A stretch of DNA of 64,000 bases from positions 18,784-82,783 of the forward strand of contig WYBT01000040.1 in assembly GCA_011525785.1 (NCBI GenBank), read 5' to 3'. The position numbers and the translations under genes were made by a program. The DNA comes from Planctomycetaceae bacterium (GTDB taxonomy: Bacteria > Planctomycetota > UBA1135 > GCA-002686595). The notes under the pieces were generated by a model. It made no database searches and had not been told where the DNA came from. It saw only the letters and a list, made by a program, of their open reading frames with translations. Shown piece by piece: positions 8,909 through 17,811 of the stretch. Within the stretch, counting starts at the first letter, position 1, and every line of letters starts with the position of its first letter.

Positions 8909-10153
8909 ATGAGCACGTCCCACCCCGCGCCCGCCGCCATCGGCGCGCGCCTGTCCGTGATGATGTTCCTGCAGTTCTTCGTCTGGGGCGCGTGGTACGT
9001 GTCCATGACGGGCTGGATGAACACCAAGGGCCTGGGCGAGCTCACCGGCTGGGCCTACACCGTCGGCCCGATCGCGGCCTGCATCTCGCCGATCTTCCTG
9101 GGCCTCGTCGCCGACCGCTTCTTCGCCACGCAGCGCGTGCTCGCGGCGATGCACCTCGTCGGCGGCGCGTGCCTGCTCGCGATTCCGAGCGTGGTCGAAG
9201 GGCTCGACCCCGCCGCGCCGAAGGTCTTCACGCACCCGTACGTGCTGCTCCTGCTCGGCCACATGCTGTTCTACATGCCCACGCTGGGCCTGACGAACAC
9301 GCTCTCGTTCCACAACATGAGCGCGCCGGAGAAGCAGTTCCCGATCGTGCGCGTGTTCGGAACGATCGGCTGGATCGCGGGCAACATCGCAGTGAGCAAG
9401 CTCGAGGGCGGCGACAAGTCGCCGACGCAGTTCCTGCTCGCCGGCGGCGCTGCGGTGCTGCTCGGCCTGTACTCGCTCTCGCTCCCGCACACGCCGCCGC
9501 CCAGCGCCGGCAAGGCCGTCTCGACGCGCGAGATCCTCGGCCTCGACTCGCTCGCGCTGCTCGCCAAGCCCGGCTACGCGGTGTTCATCCTGTGCTCGTT
9601 CCTGATCTGCATCCCGCTCGCGGGCTACTACAACCAGGCGCGAAACTTCGTCGAGTACGTGGGCTTCGCCGAGCCGACCTTCACGATGAGCTACGGCCAG
9701 ATGAGCGAGATCCTGTTCATGGTCTCGATGCCGCTGTTCTTCGCGCGCCTGGGCGTCAAGTGGATGCTCGCGGTCGGCATGCTGGCCTGGGTCGCGCGCT
9801 ACGGCCTGTTCAGCTTCGGCGCAGACGACAAGGTCATGTGGATGGCGCTGGGCGGCATCCTGCTGCACGGCATCTGCTACGACTTCTTCTTCGTCACGGG
9901 CTTCCTCTACGTCGACCGCGCGGCGCCCAAGGAACTGCGCGGCCAGGCGCAAGGGTTCCTCGTGCTCGTCACGCAGGGACTGGGCCTGGGCGTCGGCGCG
10001 AAGGTCGTCGACGCGCTGGTGACGAGCCACACCGACGCCGCGAAGGTCCTCGACTGGTCCGGCTTCTGGCGCATCCTCGCGCTCGCCGCCCTGGTGGTGC
10101 TCGTGGCCTTCGTGGCGCTGTTCCGCGACTCGAAAGAGCAGCGCGCGACTTAG
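8909..10153 (+). CDS. MFS transporter, nucleoside:H+ symporter-like
   Basis: The protein has 414 residues and about 12 predicted hydrophobic helices, close to the usual ~418 of the NupG/XapB family. The N-terminus (LSVMMFLQFFVWGAWYVSM) and first loop (GPIAACISPIFLGLVADRFF) fit the Nuc_H_symport pattern, with the FLGLVADR motif in the loop between helices 2 and 3. It is expected to import nucleosides or a related small solute with protons across the inner membrane. The ATG at 8909 is chosen over an in-frame GTG at 8861 because the extra 16 residues are proline-rich and unlike the family N-terminus. It follows the kinase gene by 66 bases on the same strand, possibly one transcript. Substrate specificity cannot be told from sequence alone. 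Confidence 0.87.
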   Translation: MSTSHPAPAAIGARLSVMMFLQFFVWGAWYVSMTGWMNTKGLGELTGWAYTVGPIAACISPIFLGLVADRFFATQRVLAAMHLVGGACLLAIPSVVEGLDPAAPKVFTHPYVLLLLGHMLFYMPTLGLTNTLSFHNMSAPEKQFPIVRVFGTIGWIAGNIAVSKLEGGDKSPTQFLLAGGAAVLLGLYSLSLPHTPPPSAGKAVSTREILGLDSLALLAKPGYAVFILCSFLICIPLAGYYNQARNFVEYVGFAEPTFTMSYGQMSEILFMVSMPLFFARLGVKWMLAVGMLAWVARYGLFSFGADDKVMWMALGGILLHGICYDFFFVTGFLYVDRAAPKELRGQAQGFLVLVTQGLGLGVGAKVVDALVTSHTDAAKVLDWSGFWRILALAALVVLVAFVALFRDSKEQRAT

Positions 10154-10187
10154 CGGGCGGCGCTCGCGCGCGCGGGAGCCGCGCGGC

Positions 10188-13100
10188 TCAGCTGGCGCGA
10201 GCCGCCTGCCGCGCGCGCAGGTCGTCGTACAGGCGCGTGTAGTCGAGCAACAGCCGCAGAAGGCCGTCCTGCACCGACTTGGAGCTCAGCGCCTGCTCGC
10301 TCATGGCGGAGTGCGCGTCGTGCGACTCGATGATCGCGTCGACGAGCCCCTTGGACAGGTCCGGCGACGCTGCGAACTGCTCCTTTGTGTTGTTCGCGGC
10401 CTGCTCCTGCAGCGTCGCCGACTCCAGCAGCTTCGTCCGAAGCACCTGGTTCACGTACACCAGCTTGTCCTGGTCGGTCAGCTCGCCTGAGAAGAGCTCG
10501 TTGATGCGCTCGATCAGCTCGTAGAGCTGCGCCTTCTGCTTCTCGTTCACCACCCCCGCGCCGGCCTCGGTGATCGGGGGCAACGGCTCGCCGCCGCCCG
10601 CTCGCAGGCCCAGGTGCTCCGACCCGCGGTTCTTCAGCGCGTGGTGCGTGAGCTGGACCTTCGAGAGGTCGATGGCCGATCGCTCGCGCTCGAACTCGAG
10701 CAGCGGGACCAGCCGCTTGTAGAAGATCGCGCGCTTCTCGAGCGCGGTCTGGCCGTAGTCGAAGATCTGCGACAGGAACGTGTAGAGCCGCACGTAGTTG
10801 CCCATGTCGCGCCGGAAGAGCGTCAGCGCGTCGATCGACTCGCTCGCCGCCGTCTCCGCCGCCTTGTCGCTTTGGCTCTGCGCGAGCTGCAGCGCCTCCC
10901 GCGCCGCGCGATAGCGCCTCATCAGCCGGTCGTACACCGGCTCGAGCGCCGCCACGAGGTCGCTCTGCTTCGCGCGCGGGTCGAGTTCGACCTTCACCAC
11001 GCGCTCGACTTCGTGGTCGTCGTAGTGCCCGGCCGCGTCCAACTTGGCGCGCAGGTCGAACACCAGGTTCGGATCGGTCGTCGTCTCCAGTTCCGCACGC
11101 TCGTAGTACGTCTGGAACGCCGCCAAGACCTCCTGCGGATCGTTCACGAAGTCGAGGACGTAGGTCGTGTCCTTGCCCGGATACGCGCGGTTCAGGCGCG
11201 AGAGCGTCTGCACGGCCTGGATGCCGGCGAGGCGCTTGTCGACGTACATGCCGCACAGGAGCGGCTGGTCGAAGCCCGTCTGGAACTTGTTCGCGACGAG
11301 CAGGATGCGGTAGTCGTCGCCCTTGAAGGCTTCGCGAATGTCGCGGCGATTCAGCGCGGGGTTGAGCAGCTTAGAGGCCTCGCTAAGCGGGTCCGGCGCA
11401 GACTCGCGATCGTCGACCTCGCCCGAGAACGCCACCAGCGTGCCGATCGCGTAGCCCTTGGCCTTGATGTACTTGTCGATCGCGAGCTTCCAGCGCACGG
11501 CCTCGACGCGGCTCGCGACGACCACCATCGCCTTCGCGCGCCCGCCGAGCAGCGGCGCCACGTGCGCTCGGTAGTGCTCGACCACCACCTCGACCCTCTG
11601 CGCGATGTTGTAGGCGTGCAGCCTCACCCAGCCCATCAGCTTCTTGAGCGCCGCGCTGCGTTCGACCTCGCTCGAGTCGCGCTCCTCGCCCTGGTGCGCC
11701 AGTCTGAAGGCCACCGAGTAGCTGGTGTAGTTGCGCAGCACGTCGAGGATGAACTGCTCCTCGATCGCCTGCCGCATCGAGTACACGTGGAACGGCGCCG
11801 GCTTGTTGTCGGGGGCCGGCTTGCGCGTCGGATCCGGCCGCGTGCCGAAGATCTCGAGCGTCTTGGGCTTGGGCGTCGCCGTGAAGGCCACGAAGGTGAT
11901 GCCGCGGTCGTCCGCGCGCGCAGCCATCTGGGCCGCGAGCACGTCCTCGCTGCTCACCTCGCCGCCGTCTTCGAGCTCCGTCTGCTCCTCCACCGACAGC
12001 ACGGCTTTGAGCTTGGCCGCCGCCTCGCCGGTCTGGCTGCTATGCGCCTCGTCCGCGATCACCGCGAAGCGCTTGCCCTGCGTCGCGGCGAGCTGCCGCA
12101 CCGCCTCCAGCGCAAACGGGAAGGTCTGGATCGTGCACACCACGATCTTCTTCGTGCCCGACAGCGCCTCGGCCAGCTCCTTGCTCTTCGAGCCGCTCTC
12201 GCCCTTGATCGTCGCGACGACGCCCGTCGTGCGCGCGAAGCTGAACAGCGCGTCTTGGAGCTGCGCGTCGATCACGTTGCGGTCCGACACGACCAGCACC
12301 GTGTGGAAGACCTTCCCGTCTGGGTATCGCGCGTCGTGCAGCTCGGACAGGAAGTGCGCCGTCCAGGCGATCGAGTTCGTCTTGCCCGAGCCCGCCGAGT
12401 GCTGGATCAGGTACTTGGCGCCCGCCCCGTCGGCCAGCACCGCTGCCTGCAACTTGCGCGTGACGTCGAGCTGGTGGAAGCGCGGGAAGATCGTGCGCGA
12501 GGGCTGCCCTTTCTTGTCGCGCTCGCCGATCAGGTAGCGCCCGAGGATCTCGAGCCAGCTCTCGCGCTCCCACACCTGCTCCCACAGGTACGCCGTGCGG
12601 TGGCCGCCCGCGGGATTGGGCGGGTTGCCCGCGCCGCCGCCGTTGCCGAGGTTGAAGGGCAGGAACTCCGTCGCGCTGCCGGCGAGCTTCGTCGCCATGC
12701 GCACCTCGCTGTTCGACACCGCGAAGTGCACCAGCGCGCCCTGCGGGAACGACAGCAGCGGCTCGAGCGCCTGTCCCTTCGGCCGCGGCTCGCGATCGAA
12801 GCGGTACTGGTCGACGGCGTCCTGCACGCTCTGCGTGAAGTCGGTCTTGAGCTCGACCGTCGCGACCGCGAGGCCGTTCAGGAACAGCACCAAGTCGAGG
12901 CAGTTCTCGTTCGCAAGCGAGTACTTCACCTGCCGCACGACGCGCAGCCGGTTCTTGCCGTAGCGCGCAAGAATCTCCGCATTGAGCGCGAACGCCGGCT
13001 TGAACTGCGCCAGCGCCACCGGCCGCCGCAGCCCGAGCAACTCGACGCCAAAGCGGAGCACCTCGAGCGTCCCGCGCACATCGAGCTGCGCCCGCACGCG

Positions 13101-13316
13101 ATCGAGCAGCGTGACATCGGCCTTGGCGCCGTGGCTCTTCTCGAGCGCCTGCCACGCCTCGGGCTGCGACTCCTTCACCCACGCGATCACGTCGGCCGGG
13201 AACAGCGCCCGCGCGCGGTCGTACTTCGCCGCGTCGCCCGCTTCGTACAGCCATCCGTGCTTGCCGAGGTGCTCGCAGATCTCGACCTCGAAGCTCACTT
13301 CCTTGTGGAGGCTCAT
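10188..13316 (-). CDS. hsdR: Type I restriction enzyme, R (endonuclease/translocase) subunit
   Basis: The protein has 1042 residues, normal for HsdR. The N-terminal nuclease domain carries the PD-ExK-like residues LDLVLFLNGL...VATVELKT at about 135-157. The superfamily 2 motor follows with Walker A SAGSGKT (~305), DEAH box VIADEAHSS (~420) and TATP. The C-terminal part is the helical region that binds the methylase core. With HsdM and HsdS it forms the complex that cuts unmodified DNA far from its target after ATP-driven translocation. Its ATG overlaps the hsdS stop by 4 bases (ATGA), indicating translational coupling. It is the last gene of the operon and converges with the transporter gene 34 bases away. 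No frameshift or lost motif was seen. Confidence 0.95.
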   Translation of the reverse strand: MSLHKEVSFEVEICEHLGKHGWLYEAGDAAKYDRARALFPADVIAWVKESQPEAWQALEKSHGAKADVTLLDRVRAQLDVRGTLEVLRFGVELLGLRRPVALAQFKPAFALNAEILARYGKNRLRVVRQVKYSLANENCLDLVLFLNGLAVATVELKTDFTQSVQDAVDQYRFDREPRPKGQALEPLLSFPQGALVHFAVSNSEVRMATKLAGSATEFLPFNLGNGGGAGNPPNPAGGHRTAYLWEQVWERESWLEILGRYLIGERDKKGQPSRTIFPRFHQLDVTRKLQAAVLADGAGAKYLIQHSAGSGKTNSIAWTAHFLSELHDARYPDGKVFHTVLVVSDRNVIDAQLQDALFSFARTTGVVATIKGESGSKSKELAEALSGTKKIVVCTIQTFPFALEAVRQLAATQGKRFAVIADEAHSSQTGEAAAKLKAVLSVEEQTELEDGGEVSSEDVLAAQMAARADDRGITFVAFTATPKPKTLEIFGTRPDPTRKPAPDNKPAPFHVYSMRQAIEEQFILDVLRNYTSYSVAFRLAHQGEERDSSEVERSAALKKLMGWVRLHAYNIAQRVEVVVEHYRAHVAPLLGGRAKAMVVVASRVEAVRWKLAIDKYIKAKGYAIGTLVAFSGEVDDRESAPDPLSEASKLLNPALNRRDIREAFKGDDYRILLVANKFQTGFDQPLLCGMYVDKRLAGIQAVQTLSRLNRAYPGKDTTYVLDFVNDPQEVLAAFQTYYERAELETTTDPNLVFDLRAKLDAAGHYDDHEVERVVKVELDPRAKQSDLVAALEPVYDRLMRRYRAAREALQLAQSQSDKAAETAASESIDALTLFRRDMGNYVRLYTFLSQIFDYGQTALEKRAIFYKRLVPLLEFERERSAIDLSKVQLTHHALKNRGSEHLGLRAGGGEPLPPITEAGAGVVNEKQKAQLYELIERINELFSGELTDQDKLVYVNQVLRTKLLESATLQEQAANNTKEQFAASPDLSKGLVDAIIESHDAHSAMSEQALSSKSVQDGLLRLLLDYTRLYDDLRARQAARAS

Positions 13317-14638
13317 GCGGCAGTCTCCGGTACGGCGTTGCGGACGTCGATCTGGCCTGTGACCGCCGCCGAGATCAGGGCGGAGCGGCGCTCGACGAGG
13401 AGCGCGACGGCGCTCTCAGCTTCCTCGATTAGCGCGTCAAACTTCGCGAGCTCGCGGTCTAGGAACTCGGCGATCGTGCGCTGCTCGCCGGGAGGAGGAA
13501 CGCATATCGGGAGTGAGCGAAGCTCGCCTTGGCTCAGTGACGCACGAGTCACGATGTTCATCGTTCCAGCAAAGTGTCTGGCGACGGCTTGGTTCCTGAA
13601 CAAGTAGACCGCGTACTGGGCAACGAGAACTTCGCGGTGTGGGCGAAAGCGGATGAGAAAGCCAGCAAACGTGGCGCGCGGAATCGTTCGAAGGCACGTC
13701 GAGGCAACGCCGATATCGTCCGTCGTCTCAGAGGTGCGGGTGAACAGGACGTCGCCCACCTCCACGCTGTACTTGTCTTGATCCTGCGACGTGCTGAGCA
13801 CGAGGCCCGACGGCACTTCAGGCAGCACCGCGTTCTTGTAGACATCGCCATAGCTCACAAACGGGTCACCCGCTCCAAAAGCATCGCCGCCGATGCTGAG
13901 TCCGTTCTGTAGCGATCCACGGTATCCCAGTCGAACAAGGTCCCAGTGCGCGGGCACGTCGCCGAGCCACTCGACGCCGGAGGGCTTCATGGGGGCGGCG
14001 GGGTTGAGGCCCTTGGTGACGGCGTGGGAGATGACGGCCTGGCGCTTCTCCGCGAGCAGCTCGCTCAGCTTCTCCTGCTCCGCGATCAGCGCGTCGATCT
14101 TCGCCGTCTCCCGGTCCAGGAATGCCGCGATGGCGCGTTGCTCTGCTGGTTGCGGCACTAGTAGTGGCAGCCGCTTGAGGTCGTCGTACTTCATGGACTG
14201 GCGCAATCCGCTCCCCATGGAATAGAAGGCCTTCTGCGAGTCGTACGCGCGCAGCAGCAGCGACAGGTAGTCAGCGTCGATGCTGACGGGTCGGATTGCC
14301 AAGTAGGCCGATGTGATGATGCCGCGTTCTCGAACGACGCCCGTGCGGATGCTCCGCTGGTCGTTCTGCAAGTCGGTGAGCCGGAGCACGGTGTCACCAG
14401 GTTCGACGATCTGGTACGTCTCAAACGACTCTGGGAGTAGCCCGTCGTTCGACGCGATGTCCTTGCGGACGATGTTCCCATAGCTGAGGGACAACAAGTT
14501 GTCCTCCTGCATGCCCTCGTTGCGCGATCGGCGCTCCGCCGCTCGGGCACACAACGGAGCGACCGCCCAATGCTCCGGCACCTCGCCGAGCCACTCGACG
14601 CCGCTGGGCTTGTACTTCGGGTATCTCGGGAAGCTCAC
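13313..14638 (-). CDS. hsdS: Type I restriction-modification specificity subunit
   Basis: The protein has 441 residues, made of two half-repeats. Each half begins with SGVEWLG.VP.HW, continues with a variable target-recognition domain (about 20-155 and 240-370) and ends with a conserved helix: PAEQRAIAAFLDRETAKIDALI in the first half, PGEQRTIAEFLDRELAKFDALI in the second. This is the standard HsdS plan; each recognition domain reads one half of a split target. The variable domains are less GC-rich than the rest (37/60 in one counted line) with more AT-ending codons, as expected for domains exchanged by recombination. The start is GTG at 14638, overlapping the stop of the RhuM-family gene by 4 bases (GTGA). 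The target sequence cannot be predicted here. Confidence 0.95.
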   Translation of the reverse strand: MSFPRYPKYKPSGVEWLGEVPEHWAVAPLCARAAERRSRNEGMQEDNLLSLSYGNIVRKDIASNDGLLPESFETYQIVEPGDTVLRLTDLQNDQRSIRTGVVRERGIITSAYLAIRPVSIDADYLSLLLRAYDSQKAFYSMGSGLRQSMKYDDLKRLPLLVPQPAEQRAIAAFLDRETAKIDALIAEQEKLSELLAEKRQAVISHAVTKGLNPAAPMKPSGVEWLGDVPAHWDLVRLGYRGSLQNGLSIGGDAFGAGDPFVSYGDVYKNAVLPEVPSGLVLSTSQDQDKYSVEVGDVLFTRTSETTDDIGVASTCLRTIPRATFAGFLIRFRPHREVLVAQYAVYLFRNQAVARHFAGTMNIVTRASLSQGELRSLPICVPPPGEQRTIAEFLDRELAKFDALIEEAESAVALLVERRSALISAAVTGQIDVRNAVPETAA

Positions 14639-15693
14639 GACTCGTCCTTGGGTTTGCGCCGCTTGCGCTTGGGCAGCTCCCTCGCGAGTTCCTCGAGCGC
14701 CTTGAGCGTGTCGGCCTCGCCCTGGGCCTCCGCCAACTCGCGGCGGCGCCGGGCGAAGCGCTCGAACTCGGCCTGGGCCTTGTCGTCGGCAGCTTCACGG
14801 CTGACACGTCCCGCATCGGGCAGCACCTCGCGCTCGTTGAAGCGCAGGAACTCGTCGAGCTTGCGCGCCCAGTCGGCGAGGTGGATCGGCTGCTTGCGGC
14901 GCGATTGGTCCTCGGCGTAGTCGAGGAACATCACCACGATGCGATTGAGCTCCGAGATCTCCTCCTCGCGCAGGTAGTTCTTGGCGACCGTGACGTCCGC
15001 GCGTTGCACGACGCCGCCCTTCCAGGTCGTCAGCCCCATGTTGGGCTTGCTCGCATCGGCGCGCGCGGCGATCAGCTCGGGCGCGGTCATGCCGGTGACG
15101 GCGTGGTGGAGCTTGTTCTGAATGACCTGGAAGAGCTTGGTCGTGTCGGCCTCGCTCGCGCGGTAGTCGGCGGCGAGAGCGAGGATGTCGCGCAGGCGCG
15201 TGTACATGCGCCGCTCGCTGGCGCGGATGTCGCGGATGCGCTCGAGCAGCTCGTCGAAGTAGTCGGGCACGCCCGGGCCCGGCGGGTGCTTCAAGCGCTC
15301 GTCGTCCATGGTGAAGCCCTTCACCAGGAACTCGCTCAGGCGCGCGGTGGCCCACTGGCGGAACTGAGTGCCGCGCGGGCTGCGCACGCGGTAGCCGACG
15401 GCCAGGATCGCGGGGAGGCTGTAGTGCTCGATCTCGCGCGCGACCTGCCGGGCGCCTTCGGTTCGAACTATTCGGAAACTCCGAATAGTTGCCGTCGGGT
15501 CGACCTCGCGCTCCTCGAACAGCGTCTTGAGGTGCTCGTTGATCGTGGGGACGGAGACCTGGAACAGCTCCGCCATCAGCGCCTGGGTCAGCCAGAGGGT
15601 GTCGCCCTCGAATCGGCACTGGATGGCGGTGCGGCCGTCCTCGGTCTGGTAGAGGACGAGGGACGAGCGCGGCTCGGGGCGCGGGTCGGTCAC
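14635..15693 (-). CDS. RhuM-family protein embedded in the hsd operon
   Basis: The protein has 352 residues. It matches the virulence RhuM family: LYQTEDGRTAIQCRFEGDTL followed by WLTQ.LMAELFQVS, then NEHLKTLFEEREVDP, and YSLPAILAVGYRVRSPRG followed by TQFRQWATARLSEFLVKGF. The C-terminal third is helical and charged. RhuM proteins have a KilA/Bro-like DNA-binding look and often lie beside type I restriction genes; their biochemical role is not established to my knowledge. The start is GTG at 15693. The frame stays open to an ATG at 15930, but that extension is rich in Arg/Ser/Pro with no family match. Its stop overlaps the hsdS start by 4 bases, so it is co-translated with the specificity subunit. 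It contains a perfect 11-bp inverted repeat (15466-15490). Confidence 0.88.
   Translation of the reverse strand: MTDPRPEPRSSLVLYQTEDGRTAIQCRFEGDTLWLTQALMAELFQVSVPTINEHLKTLFEEREVDPTATIRSFRIVRTEGARQVAREIEHYSLPAILAVGYRVRSPRGTQFRQWATARLSEFLVKGFTMDDERLKHPPGPGVPDYFDELLERIRDIRASERRMYTRLRDILALAADYRASEADTTKLFQVIQNKLHHAVTGMTAPELIAARADASKPNMGLTTWKGGVVQRADVTVAKNYLREEEISELNRIVVMFLDYAEDQSRRKQPIHLADWARKLDEFLRFNEREVLPDAGRVSREAADDKAQAEFERFARRRRELAEAQGEADTLKALEELARELPKRKRRKPKDES
15466..15490. repeat. Perfect 11-bp inverted repeat with 3-base loop inside the RhuM gene
   Basis: The arms AACTATTCGGA (15466-15476) and TCCGAATAGTT (15480-15490) are exact reverse complements around AAC. The arms are about 36% GC in a gene that is otherwise near 70%, and they force rare codons (ATT, AGT, ATA, GTT) into the stretch ATIRSFRIVR. 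It could be an operator, an RNA hairpin slowing ribosomes before hsdS, or a conserved nucleotide feature of the family. Confidence 0.85.
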
Positions 15694-15868
15694 GGCGTAG
15701 CGGCTCCTCGAGGCGCACGACAGCCCCAACCGTTGGATGCGAGGGCGCCCCTTGGAGAGCGACGTTCGGCGTTGCCCCAGGTTGCACGCGACGCCGAGAT
15801 TCCGGGGGCGCAGCCGCGGCCAGCCAGGCTGGACGGCGCACGGCGCGGGAATCGGAGCTTGCTGGCCC

Positions 15869-17611
15869 TCACTTGGACAGCTCCTCGAGCATCGCGCGAA
15901 TCTTGTCGGTGACGACCTTGAGGTCGGCATCGATCTCCGCGAGCGGACGCGGCGGCTTGAAGACGTAGAAGTGGCGGTTGAAGGGGATCTCGTAGCCGAC
16001 CTTGGTCTTCTCGTGGTCGATCCAGGCGTCGGGGGCGTGCGGGAGCACCTCGCGCTCGAAGTAGCGCTGCACGTCCTCCTGGAGCGGCACGTTCTCGGTG
16101 TCGCGCAGGTTGGCGTCGGGCTGCGGCTGGCCCTTCTGCTTGCCCTTGGTCGCGAGCACGACCTTGCCCCGCTCGTCGCGCAGCGGTCGCTCGACGGTGA
16201 TCGTGCGGTAGCCGAAGTCCTCGTTCTTGAAGATGCGGCTGATCGGCGCGCCGTCGCGCGTCACTTCCTTGAACTTGCCGAAGATGCGCGTGATGTCGTC
16301 GATGTGCGCGTCGGAGAGTTCCTTGCGCTTGCTGCCAAGGCTCTTGCGCATCTTCTGCCAGAAGCTCGAGGCGTCGATGAGCTGCACCTTGCCCTTGCGC
16401 GCCTTGGGCTTGCGGTTGCTCACGACCCACACGTAGGTGGCGATGCCGGTGTTGTAGAACATGTCCGTCGGCAGGGCGACGATCGCCTCGACGAGGTCGT
16501 TCTCGAGCATGTAGCGGCGGATCTCGCTCTCTCCCGAGCCCGCGCCGCCAGTGAAGAGCGGCGAGCCGTTGAGCACGATGCCGAAGCGGCTGCCGCCCTC
16601 GCTTACCGGGCGCATCTTGGATACCAGGTGCAAGAGGAAGAGCAGCGAGCCATCGCTCACGCGCGGCAGGCCGGGGCCGAAGCGGCCGTTGAAGCCGTGC
16701 TCCTCCGCTTCGCGCCGCACTTCGCGCTCGATCTTCTTCCACTCCACGCCGAAGGGCGGGTTGGAGAGCATGTAGTCGAAGCGTTCAGCTTGCAGGCCGT
16801 CCTCGGAGAGGGTGTTGCCGAAGACGATGTTCGCGATGTCCTGGCCCTTGATCAGCATGTCGGCCTTGCAGATCGCGTAGGACTCGGGGTTCAGCTCCTG
16901 GCCGTACATCGACAGCCGCGCGCCCGGGTTGTGCGCGTGGAGGTACTCGCCCGCGATGCTGAGCATGCCGCCCGTGCCGGCCGTCGGGTCGTAGATCGTG
17001 CGCACGACGCCGGGCTTGGACAGCACGTCGTCGTCCTCGATGAAGATCAAGCTGACCATCAGCCGGATCACTTCGCGCGGCGTGAAGTGCTCCCCCGCCG
17101 TCTCGTTCGACAGTTCGGCGAACTTGCGGATCAGCTCCTCGAAGACCAGCCCCATGTCGGCGTTGCTGACGCGATCGGGGTGCAGATCGACGTTCGCGAA
17201 CTTCTCGGTGACGAGGTACAGGAGCTTGGCCTTCTGCAGCCGGTCGATCTGAGTCGCGAAGTCGAAGCGCTCGAAGATGTCACGCACCGGACCGGAGAAG
17301 GCCTGCACGTAGGCCCGCAGGTTCTCTCCGATGTGGTCCTGGTCCCCCAGCAGCGTGCCGAGGTCCAGCTTCGACGTGTTGTAGAACCCCACGCCGGCCT
17401 TGCGGATCAGGAACGGCTCCGGGTTGACCTTCGACTTCGAGCGTTCCGCGAGCTCCTTCAGCACCGCGGGCTTGGTCCGCTCGAGCACGCAGTCGAGGCG
17501 CCGCAGCACGGTGAACGGCAGGATCACCTTGCCGTAGTCGGACTGCTTGAAGTCGCCTCGGAGCAAGTCGGCTACGGACCACAGGAAGGCGGAGAGGTTG
17601 GTGTCAGGCAT
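15869..17611 (-). CDS. hsdM: Type I DNA methyltransferase, M subunit
   Basis: The protein has 580 residues, slightly longer than the ~500-530 of classic HsdM. The N-terminal helical domain (LSAFLWSVADLLRGDFKQSD) is the HsdM_N type. The methylase core has the SAM-binding motif DPTAGTGGMLS (~208) and catalytic motif IV NPPFG (~283), diagnostic of N6-adenine methylation. It modifies the target chosen by HsdS and is essential for protecting the host genome. The start is ATG at 17611, where MPDTNLSAFLWS fits the family opening; the in-frame extension upstream is Arg/Pro-rich noise. It is the first gene of the operon, followed after 175 bases by the RhuM gene. The promoter is likely in the 200-base divergent gap to 17812. 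Confidence 0.95.
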   Translation of the reverse strand: MPDTNLSAFLWSVADLLRGDFKQSDYGKVILPFTVLRRLDCVLERTKPAVLKELAERSKSKVNPEPFLIRKAGVGFYNTSKLDLGTLLGDQDHIGENLRAYVQAFSGPVRDIFERFDFATQIDRLQKAKLLYLVTEKFANVDLHPDRVSNADMGLVFEELIRKFAELSNETAGEHFTPREVIRLMVSLIFIEDDDVLSKPGVVRTIYDPTAGTGGMLSIAGEYLHAHNPGARLSMYGQELNPESYAICKADMLIKGQDIANIVFGNTLSEDGLQAERFDYMLSNPPFGVEWKKIEREVRREAEEHGFNGRFGPGLPRVSDGSLLFLLHLVSKMRPVSEGGSRFGIVLNGSPLFTGGAGSGESEIRRYMLENDLVEAIVALPTDMFYNTGIATYVWVVSNRKPKARKGKVQLIDASSFWQKMRKSLGSKRKELSDAHIDDITRIFGKFKEVTRDGAPISRIFKNEDFGYRTITVERPLRDERGKVVLATKGKQKGQPQPDANLRDTENVPLQEDVQRYFEREVLPHAPDAWIDHEKTKVGYEIPFNRHFYVFKPPRPLAEIDADLKVVTDKIRAMLEELSK

Positions 17612-17811
17612 CGGGCGCGCGAGTCGGGTTCGGAGGGCGGGCGATGGTACGGCGAGCAACGGTCGCCCGAGTGCGCCGCCGCAAGCGGCGAGATTTCTCG
17701 CGAACGCTGTCCAAGGCCGGCGGCGGGCCGTCACTTCGCGCTCGGTCGGCGGAGCGTTCGCAGGGCGCGGGCGCGCGTCGACTCCGTCCCCCACACGCCA
17801 CGGACACACCG

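Noticed and set aside
6743..10030. 1095-codon minus-strand frame opposite the kinase and transporter
   Set aside because: Spans two unrelated recognised genes and has composition typical of an antisense shadow; no domains.
10176..10189. Palindrome GAGCCGCGCGGCTC between convergent genes as a terminator
   Set aside because: No loop room and no T run; palindromes of this kind are common by chance in such GC-rich DNA.
10614..13607. 997-codon plus-strand frame opposite hsdR
   Set aside because: hsdR on the other strand has all motifs; this frame is low in motif content and rich in Arg/Leu/Val/His.
15694..15930. N-terminal extension of the RhuM gene to ATG 15930
   Set aside because: The extension is Arg/Ser/Pro-rich, overlaps the end of hsdM and does not resemble the family; GTG 15693 fits the family start.
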